Assembly (NCBI GenBank): GCA_050288705.1 | Contig: JBNKEI010000158.1 | Location: 1-7,761 of the forward strand | Direction: 5' to 3' | Length of the DNA stretch: 7,761 bases | DNA from: JBNKEI01 sp050288705 | GTDB taxonomy: Bacteria; Myxococcota; Myxococcia; Myxococcales; UBA5297 | Shown: piece by piece, positions 1-4,678 of the stretch | Position numbering within the stretch: position 1 is the first letter of the stretch | Layout: every line of letters starts with the position of its first letter | Notes under the pieces: model-generated | Database searches by the model: none | What the model was told of the DNA's origin: nothing | Seen by the model: the letters and a program-made list of their open reading frames with translations, nothing else | Program-made: the position numbers and the translations under genes

Positions 1-299
1 GAGGTCCTCAGTCCAAGCAGAGCATGAACCAGTTCCTCTCGCCTCTGGTTTAGGATATTTTCTCGAACGCCATCCATCCAGCGCTGCCTAAGCTGCTCAC
101 TAATTGCTTTAGTGACGGCATCGCCAAGTATCATCAAACCGTCACGAGAAACCGTCAAGCACAGGCCCATTTGCATAGTCCCGTCTTTGGTTTCCCAGCA
201 CTGAAAGGACTGCCCAAAACCCAAACTGGCGTTTACGAGCGCACTATCGCCTTTAGCGCTTTTTGGAGCGCCGGCAATAACCGTTTTTTGGTCATCCAT
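1..299 (-). CDS. Partial hypothetical protein, runs off the window start
   Basis: The reverse strand is open from an ATG at 299-297 to the window edge, giving 99 codons with no stop. The true C-terminus lies outside. The start is supported by a purine-rich stretch (AGGTGGGGGA) about five bases upstream, and it follows the stop of the 32-codon ORF at 302-400 by only two bases, which suggests translational coupling. The visible protein begins MDDQKTVIAGAPK. It has a segment rich in G, S and short hydrophobics (about residues 20-60, with motifs such as LGFGQSFQCWETKDG and CLTVSRDGLMILGD), followed by a charged helical stretch (residues 65-95, rich in R, E, Q). There is no signal peptide or obvious membrane helix. 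I do not recognise the family. The open length, the RBS and the coupling argue that it is real. Confidence 0.6.
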   Translation of the reverse strand, partial: MDDQKTVIAGAPKSAKGDSALVNASLGFGQSFQCWETKDGTMQMGLCLTVSRDGLMILGDAVTKAISEQLRQRWMDGVRENILNQRREELVHALLGLRT

Positions 300-301
300 A
301 G

Positions 302-400
302 CTATCCCCCACCTACAGTAAGGGAACTACGGACGAATTCGGTGGAATTATTGACGATACACTGATATCGAATAGGCTTTTGGTTCTTTCGGAAAGCCAT
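302..400 (-). CDS. 32-residue small ORF, possible leader peptide
   Basis: The ORF encodes 32 residues, starting MAFRKNQKPIRYQC and ending SSLTVGGG. An in-frame TAA lies three codons upstream of the ATG, so this is the only ATG start. An AAGAGG lies about five bases before the start and is a fair ribosome site. The last codons (GTA GGT GGG GGA) double as the ribosome site of the next gene, whose ATG follows two bases after the stop. This is typical of a coupled leader ORF. An imperfect hairpin (403-437) covers the ribosome site. The peptide is basic at its N-terminus and has no recognisable domain. It may be a genuine small protein, a leader whose translation opens the downstream gene, or fortuitous. 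Confidence 0.4.
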   Translation of the reverse strand: MAFRKNQKPIRYQCIVNNSTEFVRSSLTVGGG

Positions 401-553
401 CGTTGCCTCTTACCAGGCGCGGTGGTCAGAGGGGCAAGGGTGTTGACCGCACCTTTTGCTCCTCGCTAATTTTCCGCTTGCCGCACTTTCAAACGGAAAC
501 AAAAGTGAACGTAGTATGCGAATCTGCACACGTCAAGTCTATTACGCGAGAAT
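401..553 (-). other. Intergenic region with possible leftward promoter
   Basis: This 153-base gap separates the coiled-coil gene from the 32-codon ORF. Besides the hairpin at 403-437 it holds, on the reverse strand, a TTGACG at about 533-538 followed by TACTAC-like and TACGTT-like -10 candidates at poor match or spacing. A separate promoter for the two leftmost genes is possible but weakly supported. A rightward ORF through 403-585 shows no coding character and is not called. Confidence 0.25.
403..437 (-). promoter_or_regulatory. Imperfect hairpin over the small ORF's ribosome site
   Basis: TTGCCTCTTACCA (403-415) and TGGTCAGAGGGGCAA (423-437) are imperfect inverted repeats around a GC-rich loop (416-422). 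In the leftward transcript, one arm contains the AAGAGG ribosome site of the 32-codon ORF, so the folded RNA would hide it. No U-tract follows, so it is not a simple intrinsic terminator. A translational switch is inference only. Confidence 0.35.
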
Positions 554-772
554 TTATTCGTCTGAATCTTGTAGATTTTCAATAGCCTTTCTAAGGCGAG
601 AGACTTTCTGCCTCATTACCTGCATTTGATCGGACATTTTATCGAGTCGATTTTGAAGCTGCTGAAACTGGGTATTTAGGTTTGCGTTTGTATTTACATT
701 GTTGCTACTTGACTCAATAGTGTCCGTTATTTCGGCCGGCGTTGTATTCCTAGAGAGGGATTTTGCTTCCAT
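554..772 (-). CDS. Small coiled-coil protein, function unknown
   Basis: The protein has 72 residues. I start at the ATG at 772 (MEAKSLSRN) rather than the ATG at 790, because a GGAG lies exactly eight bases before 772 while nothing suitable precedes 790. The first 30 residues are Ser/Thr/Asn-rich and probably disordered. Residues about 33-68 (LNTQFQQLQNRLDKMSDQMQ and onward to RKAIENLQD) show heptad spacing of L, M, V and I, as in a coiled coil that would oligomerise. There is no membrane segment or signal peptide. The gene overlaps the end of the zinc-ribbon gene by 23 bases, so the two are probably co-translated and may act together. I cannot assign a function. It could be a scaffold, an accessory subunit or a small inhibitor. 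Confidence 0.65.
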   Translation of the reverse strand: MEAKSLSRNTTPAEITDTIESSSNNVNTNANLNTQFQQLQNRLDKMSDQMQVMRQKVSRLRKAIENLQDSDE

Positions 773-1421
773 CTTTTTTTCTCCAAACATCGAGCCAGTA
801 TTCGCTTTTGAATGTATTTTTTAGGTGCCTAAACATGACCAGCACCGAAGGTCTTTGGGTTACTCGGTGACAATCGACGCAAGTTGTTTTTCTTATGCGG
901 GCTTCCATGCAAAATTTATGAGCGATAATGAATTCTCTAGGACGTTCGATGTAGATTTCGGTTTGCCACTGGTATAGCCATACTTTTTGCTCTGGCGTAA
1001 GGGGAAGAAATTCAGTGGTTACTTTATTTGATTTGCATCCGATTCTATGGACAATATCCGACAATCCTAAACCAAAGCATAGCTTGTTTTCCTTGTCGAT
1101 AGAAAATCCCTCCGCATTAAAAAGACATTCCACCCAGTAGTCAGATTTGTTGCCACTTAACAGCCATTGAGTTATGACAGCGCCGAAAGCTCGCTCAGGC
1201 TCAGTTTGACTTTTACATTTCGGGCATCGAGACCAGGTGTCGGTCATAGTTCCGCAGCGAGCGCAGAAGTATTGCTGCGGTGGTCGTGTTAATTCTCGCC
1301 AGTGGATTCCTAGAGCTGCTACTAGTTCTGGTTCGGTATAGACTGATTCATAATTGCAAAACTGGCACTTTCCGTGAGTAGATTGCTGTACGTGACATGC
1401 GGGGCAGATCATGGCGTTCAT
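750..1421 (-). CDS. Double zinc-ribbon protein with internal repeat, function unknown
   Basis: The protein has 223 residues and no signal peptide, so it should be cytoplasmic. Two four-cysteine clusters are visible. The first is C6-x2-C9 with C19-x2-C22, the second C53-x2-C56 with C66-x2-C69; each is a plausible zinc ribbon. A third, less regular group is C171, C181, C184 and H185. An internal similarity stands out: KSDYWVE (92-98) and KSEYWLD (205-211) each follow a Cys cluster and a hydrophobic stretch, and each is followed by a short segment ending in a small or charged residue plus Gly. This suggests an old duplication of a ribbon-plus-YW unit. Zinc ribbons in small cytoplasmic proteins usually bind nucleic acid or mediate protein contacts, but I do not recognise this family. 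The start at 1421 has AGGA eight bases upstream; the ATG at 1412 is less well placed. It lies 35 bases after the RHH gene and overlaps the next gene, so an operon is likely. Confidence 0.75.
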   Translation of the reverse strand: MNAMICPACHVQQSTHGKCQFCNYESVYTEPELVAALGIHWRELTRPPQQYFCARCGTMTDTWSRCPKCKSQTEPERAFGAVITQWLLSGNKSDYWVECLFNAEGFSIDKENKLCFGLGLSDIVHRIGCKSNKVTTEFLPLTPEQKVWLYQWQTEIYIERPREFIIAHKFCMEARIRKTTCVDCHRVTQRPSVLVMFRHLKNTFKSEYWLDVWRKKDGSKIPL

Positions 1422-1456
1422 GGTCGTGTTCCTATTCCTTTCTATTATTTTGGCTT

Positions 1457-1687
1457 TTATTTATTGCGATGAATGGGTAGTAGAGCTTTGTCGCGATGAA
1501 TTCGTTTAGTTGGAGCTGATTCTTGAACTCGTTTTGACAGGATTGGCAATCCCAAAGTAATCGTCATTCTTACAATTTCACTACGGGATCTCACTAGTTT
1601 TTCTGCAAGAGCTTCTATCTGTGCTGCCGCTTCATGTGTTACCCGAACAACCATTTGCGTGCTACGTCCAGTTTCTTTTGGCGCCAT
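1457..1687 (-). CDS. Ribbon-helix-helix (CopG/Arc-like) DNA-binding protein
   Basis: The protein has 76 residues. Residues 10-17 (TQMVVRVT) fit the DNA-contacting beta strand. Residues 18-31 (HEAAAQIEALAEKL) fit helix A. RSRSEIVRMTITLGLPIL (33-50) fits the turn and helix B, with the usual RSEIVR start and closing G-L. The tail (51-76) is basic and probably flexible. RHH proteins bind as dimers to short inverted or direct repeats. They serve as autorepressors, antitoxins, or plasmid copy, partition or mobilisation factors. No toxin-like partner is evident next to it. The gene is the first of the leftward block, with a GGGGGAAGG purine run just before the ATG. It probably controls its own promoter in the divergent region. 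The exact biological role is not readable from sequence. Confidence 0.75.
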   Translation of the reverse strand: MAPKETGRSTQMVVRVTHEAAAQIEALAEKLVRSRSEIVRMTITLGLPILSKRVQESAPTKRIHRDKALLPIHRNK

Positions 1688-1950
1688 TGCCTTCCCCCGC
1701 CCTTCGCAAAACGTATCTTATTGCCAATTAATGAACATAAGCGCCACCCGAAGGCATATTATCCAAACCAAAACAGCCTAGCCTTACATGAGCGTACTCT
1801 GGCTCACTAATCAAGCATGGCATCACAAGCGCCAAGATCCATTCCTTCTGCCTGCAAAAAACGTCATTAGCGCATCTGCAATCAACATTCGTGCCAACTC
1901 GACTAGCAAGCGCTCTTTTGAATCAAGCGCCAACCGATCTACCGATGTAA
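1688..1950. other. Divergent intergenic region, left part
   Basis: I see no credible gene on either strand here. The stretch next to the RHH gene contains CTTAT (1717-1721) and ATAAG (1737-1741) as a spaced inverted repeat around CCAATTAATG, a possible operator for the RHH protein. The octamer AAGCGCCA occurs three times (1739-1746, 1827-1834, 1925-1932) at intervals of 88 and 98 bases, without a clear surrounding repeat unit. No convincing -35/-10 pair for the leftward block could be fixed. Confidence 0.3.
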
Positions 1951-1962
1951 CCTATTGAAATT

Positions 1963-1968
1963 TATAAT
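1963..1968 (+). promoter_or_regulatory. Isolated TATAAT, weak sigma-70-type candidate
   Basis: A perfect TATAAT lies here, but the hexamer 17 bases upstream (TACCGA) matches the -35 consensus poorly. If used, the transcript would start near 1975 and carry a leader of about 215 bases that includes the hairpin at 2012-2032 before the regulator gene. Confidence 0.2.
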
Positions 1969-2011
1969 GAAATCTAGACCTAATGGCTGTTAAAATGGAT
2001 GCCAGATTCTA

Positions 2012-2032
2012 GCTGCCTCGCCGGAAGGCAGC
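2012..2032. repeat. GC-rich perfect hairpin, GCTGCCT/AGGCAGC
   Basis: Seven perfectly paired bases (2012-2018 with 2026-2032) enclose a seven-base loop, CGCCGGA. Neither side has a T-tract, so it is not a standard intrinsic terminator. Its GC content contrasts with the AT-rich surroundings. It could be a REP-like palindrome, a structured leader element or a protein-binding site. Confidence 0.5.
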
Positions 2033-2053
2033 CCCCGAAAACCGCTCAGTCCG

Positions 2054-2085
2054 TTTCAATTGAAATGAAATCGTTTCATATGAAA
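2054..2085. promoter_or_regulatory. Twin 12-bp palindromes, probable operator or enhancer
   Basis: TTTCAATTGAAA (2054-2065) and TTTCATATGAAA (2074-2085) are both perfect palindromes. Their centres are 20 bp apart, about two helical turns, and both sit on a TTTCA/TGAAA half-site. A further TGAAA at 2066-2070 creates a third dyad, ATGAAA-TCG-TTTCAT. Two more TGAAA half-sites occur at 1956-1960 and 1968-1972. Sites on the same DNA face are what a dimeric Fis-type HTH activator such as the adjacent regulator would bind. Position just upstream of the sigma-54-like element also fits a repressor or autoregulatory operator. Confidence 0.5.
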
Positions 2086-2098
2086 AACATCCAGCTTT

Positions 2099-2114
2099 TG
2101 GCGCGAAAATTGAA
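2099..2114 (+). promoter_or_regulatory. Sigma-54-like -24/-12 element
   Basis: TGGCGCG, four A residues, then TTGAA matches the sigma-54 pattern TGGCACG-N4-TTGCW, with GG at 2100-2101 and correct spacing. The -12 element has GA where GC is usual, which weakens the match. It would start transcription near 2125, giving a leader of about 65 bases to the regulator ATG. Because the downstream gene encodes a sigma-54 activator, autoactivation is plausible. Confidence 0.4.
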
Positions 2115-2151
2115 TGACGACATGTTGGCGAAAAACGATCTTGTGTAAACT

Positions 2152-2157
2152 TATAAT
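2152..2157 (+). promoter_or_regulatory. TATAAT close to the regulator gene
   Basis: A perfect TATAAT lies 34 bases before the regulator ATG. The best upstream hexamer, TTGGCG (2125-2130), is 21 bases away, too far for a good sigma-70 promoter. It is a possible weak basal start for the regulator. Confidence 0.25.
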
Positions 2158-2191
2158 GTACTGTAAGGCTCTCATTAGATCGGGCGGCAAA

Positions 2192-3520
2192 ATGAACAAA
2201 TACTCCATTCTTATAGTTGATGACGATCCTCTTACTCGCAAGGTGTTAACCAGACAACTATCCAACCATAACGTGGATACTGCCTCCAGTTTCAACAGCG
2301 CTTATCGCAAACTGGAAAAGCAGCGTTATGATCTTTGTTTCATCGATTTAGAGCTGGGAAAAGGGGACAATTGTTCGGGGCTGGAACTAATTCCACTGGC
2401 GGTGGCCAGTGGAGCGTACTCGGTAATCATGTCCGGTCATGATTCCGACGAAGTGGTAGAACAAGCCTATTCCCTAGGTTGCCATGATTTTTATTCCAAG
2501 GGAAACGAGAGGCAAAATGCGGAAACTGTACTTGCACATTTTCTGGCTAGGCAGGTTGATTGTCCCAATGAACTTCTTCGAGCTGGGTTCATTACGGAAG
2601 ATCCCGCGCTTAACGCTAGCATAAGCAATGCTATCCGCCACGCAGTTACTGATTTGCCTATTCTTATTTTGGGACCATCTGGAACCGGAAAAACTAGTTT
2701 GGCTAAACTCATTCACGACCATTCGGGCCGATCGGGTCAATTCGTCTCCATTAATTGCGCGGCCTATAATGAGGGACTTTTGGAGTCGGAGCTTTTTGGA
2801 TATCGCAAGGGCGCATTTACTGGCGCCAACAAGAGTCGAAAAGGCCAGTTACATATGGCCAACAATGGAACCCTTTTCCTCGACGAAGTAGGCTCCATGA
2901 GTCTAGCTATGCAGGCCAAGCTTCTCAAGGCCATTGAGGAACAAGCTTTTTATCCATTGGGATCGGATACTTTAGAATACTCAAATTTTCGCGTCATCAG
3001 CGCCACTCTAGAAAATGTTCAGAATCTTATTGAAACCAATCGCATGCGATTTGACTTTTTTCGCCGCATACACGGGTTAACTGTTGAATTGCCTCCACTG
3101 GCGGATAGGCCAAAGGATATATTCTCGCTTATCAATTTCTTTACCAAGGGCAAACGACGAATATCTTTCTCTGCTGACGCAAAAAATTTACTAGTGCGTC
3201 ACCAATGGCCCGGCAATGTTCGCGAACTGCGTCGGTTCATAGATCTTCTTCTCGCCAGTAACGAGGGAAGAATATCCGCTGAGTTTGTACGGCAATTGTT
3301 GACAACTCATTTCGAAGTCAAGGCAATTAAAGGTTTTGTCACTGAAGAACAATACAAGGTAGCCCTTAATAAAGGATTAACCGAAGCGGTTGATCGTTTT
3401 GTGGATAGTATTATACTCCGTAACCTAGAGGAAAATGGTGGATACAAAAGTAGGGTGTTGTCAGCACTGCGTATTTCTACGCGAATACTTTACGCTTCCT
3501 TAAACCGTAACTTGAGGTGA
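2192..3520 (+). CDS. NtrC-family sigma-54-dependent response regulator
   Basis: The protein has 442 residues and the classic three-domain order. The receiver (about 1-120) has the acidic triad D10-D11-D12, phosphoacceptor D52 (CFIDLEL), S81 and K103, so it should be phosphorylated. The AAA+ domain (about 130-370) has Walker A GPSGTGKT (161-168), an intact GAFTGA loop (207-212) that contacts sigma-54, Walker B GTLFLDE (226-232), the arginines R286 and R292 of the RFDFFRR segment, and the WPGNVREL sensor II (339-346). The C-terminal Fis-type HTH ends ALRISTRILYASLNRNL. One deviation: the usual AATN of sensor I reads SATLEN, with Leu for Asn. I start at the ATG at 2192 (MNKYSILIVDDD), because upstream codons add non-conserved residues before the receiver strand. 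It activates sigma-54 promoters by ATP-driven remodelling. The next gene starts two bases after its stop. The likely kinase is the hybrid kinase downstream. Confidence 0.95.
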   Translation: MNKYSILIVDDDPLTRKVLTRQLSNHNVDTASSFNSAYRKLEKQRYDLCFIDLELGKGDNCSGLELIPLAVASGAYSVIMSGHDSDEVVEQAYSLGCHDFYSKGNERQNAETVLAHFLARQVDCPNELLRAGFITEDPALNASISNAIRHAVTDLPILILGPSGTGKTSLAKLIHDHSGRSGQFVSINCAAYNEGLLESELFGYRKGAFTGANKSRKGQLHMANNGTLFLDEVGSMSLAMQAKLLKAIEEQAFYPLGSDTLEYSNFRVISATLENVQNLIETNRMRFDFFRRIHGLTVELPPLADRPKDIFSLINFFTKGKRRISFSADAKNLLVRHQWPGNVRELRRFIDLLLASNEGRISAEFVRQLLTTHFEVKAIKGFVTEEQYKVALNKGLTEAVDRFVDSIILRNLEENGGYKSRVLSALRISTRILYASLNRNLR

Positions 3521-3522
3521 TT

Positions 3523-3723
3523 ATGAATGAGAATTCCATTAAACGGCTTGTCCATGATATCAATTCTAAATGTTCTTCCTTACGTGGCGCTGCTGAATTG
3601 TTGCGTACGGTGTCGGACAAAGAGAGGAAGGAGCTTTTGGAGTTAATGGAATCGCAAGCGCGATTACTGGCGCAGATATTAGGAGAAACGCTGGAAGAAA
3701 ACGGATTCAGAATGGAGCGATGA
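3523..3723 (+). CDS. Stand-alone phosphoacceptor (DHp-like) histidine protein
   Basis: The protein has 66 residues. The N-terminal helix reads RLVHDINSKCSSLRGAAELL (8-27), an H-box pattern with H11-D12 as in HisKA domains. A short turn and a second amphipathic helix (about 34-60, RKELLELMESQARLLAQIL) follow, as in the two-helix dimerisation/phosphoacceptor hairpin of histidine kinases. There is no ATP-binding domain, no membrane segment and no room for either. The Pro usual five residues after His is replaced by Lys16. The start is the ATG at 3523, served by GAGGTG that overlaps the regulator stop; a GTG at 3517 is less likely. The coupling implies that it is made together with the regulator. 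By analogy with HPt proteins and with DHp-derived phosphotransferases such as ChpT, it probably receives phosphate from a kinase receiver and hands it to D52 of the regulator. It could instead act as a decoy or inhibitor that pairs with the kinase's own DHp. Confidence 0.8.
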   Translation: MNENSIKRLVHDINSKCSSLRGAAELLRTVSDKERKELLELMESQARLLAQILGETLEENGFRMER

Positions 3724-3863
3724 TTCTCTATCAGCCAAGTCTCAGCAGGATTTACATTTTTATTTTAAAGAAAATTTGGATAGGCGCTATCGTAGTGGTC
3801 AATAAAAATTCTAGCACACGTAAAGCCGGATGTTAATGATTTAGTAATCAATACAAGGTCGAT
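3724..3863 (+). other. Intergenic gap before the deacetylase gene
   Basis: This 140-base AT-rich gap breaks the otherwise tight module. It holds two short inverted repeats: GATAG-GCG-CTATC (3779-3791) and TGATT-TAGT-AATCA (3837-3850), the second directly before the AAGG ribosome site of the next gene. I find no convincing sigma-70 or sigma-54 promoter and no T-tract terminator, so readthrough from the regulator or a weak internal promoter are both possible. Confidence 0.3.
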
Positions 3864-4673
3864 ATGACAAAGCACCTGATTATCAATGCCGACGACTACG
3901 CTCGAAGTAATCTTACTGTCGATGGAATTGTGGAATGTGCTAAGGCCGGAGCAATTACTAGTACTACGATCATGGCGACTGGTCATGCGTTTGAGTACGG
4001 TATCAGACGATTGCCCGATCTTGGCTCTATTTCCATTGGCGTCCATCTTGACGCAGTCGAAGGAATGCCTTGCTCAGAAGCATCCGAGACCCCAACGATT
4101 ATTGACAAGACAACTGGACAATTCAAGGACTTGCGGGACCGACGAAACCTGCGCGATGTTGATCCGTCTGACCTAAAAACAGAATTTCGAAGACAAATCG
4201 AAAAAGTAAAGAAAACTGGAATCAGAATATCCCATCTGGACAATCATTATCCATGGATTTACTATTCATCCTTGTATTTTGGCGTTGTAGCCGACCTTGC
4301 CGCCGAAAATAGGGTCCGAATACGATACCCATTTGCAAATATATCTGATGCAAGAATAGTCTGCCTATCAAACCGTTTCAAGATAAGTGAAGCTGATGTT
4401 CGATCAACAAAAAAAAATTGTGATGCTATCCTTCGTAATCAGGCTATTCGTCATACAGATTATTTTTGGTTTGAATTTTCTTCTATAAAGCGTACACAGG
4501 ATGGCCTAAATGAAATCATCGAAAACCTGCCGGAGGGAACCTCTGAAATTTTGACTCATCCAGGAGAGGATACCGATCATCATCGGCAGGAACTAATAAT
4601 CTTGCTTCATACAGCCAAGCAAGGACTACTGAAACAGCATGGAATCAAGCTAGTTAATTTTTGGGAGGTTTAA
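3864..4673 (+). CDS. ChbG/YdjC/HpnK-family carbohydrate deacetylase
   Basis: The protein has 269 residues, within the usual range for the family (E. coli ChbG is about 250). Family motifs are all visible. IINADDY (6-12) provides the catalytic and metal-binding aspartates D10-D11, although the Gly usually following is Ala13. GVHL (59-62) gives H61, HLDNH (124-128) gives H124, D126 and H128, and LTHPGE (230-235) gives H232. Members are metal-dependent hydrolases that remove N-acetyl groups from amino-sugar oligosaccharides or, in the HpnK branch, act in hopanoid glycoside metabolism. The fold is a TIM-like barrel related to polysaccharide deacetylases. There is no signal peptide, so it is cytoplasmic. 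AAGG lies five bases before the ATG. The kinase gene begins five bases after its stop, so the two are co-transcribed. The actual substrate is unknown; its place in a signalling operon suggests it processes or modifies the sensed or regulated glycan. Confidence 0.9.
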   Translation: MTKHLIINADDYARSNLTVDGIVECAKAGAITSTTIMATGHAFEYGIRRLPDLGSISIGVHLDAVEGMPCSEASETPTIIDKTTGQFKDLRDRRNLRDVDPSDLKTEFRRQIEKVKKTGIRISHLDNHYPWIYYSSLYFGVVADLAAENRVRIRYPFANISDARIVCLSNRFKISEADVRSTKKNCDAILRNQAIRHTDYFWFEFSSIKRTQDGLNEIIENLPEGTSEILTHPGEDTDHHRQELIILLHTAKQGLLKQHGIKLVNFWEV

Positions 4674-4678
4674 TAGTT

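Noticed and set aside
171..365. Rightward 64-codon ORF near the window start
   Set aside because: It lies antisense to the better supported leftward partial gene and 32-codon ORF, has no ribosome site and looks like no known protein.
403..585. Rightward 60-codon ORF
   Set aside because: It has no ribosome site, overlaps the end of the coiled-coil gene and covers a hairpin; composition is not protein-like.
860..915. CVDCH in the zinc-ribbon protein as a heme c site
   Set aside because: The motif matches CxxCH, but the protein has no signal peptide and many other cysteine pairs, so zinc binding is far more likely than covalent heme attachment.
1739..1932. Three AAGCGCCA octamers as a CRISPR, integron or iteron array
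   Set aside because: The copies are only eight bases long, unevenly spaced and without a longer shared unit, so chance is adequate.
2114..2191. Longer N-terminus for the sigma-54 regulator
   Set aside because: The extra residues precede the first receiver strand, are not domain-like and would run across the TATAAT and the leader; the ATG at 2192 fits the family start.
3765..4243. Leftward ORFs opposite the deacetylase
   Set aside because: They are antisense shadows of a well-supported enzyme gene and show no domain.
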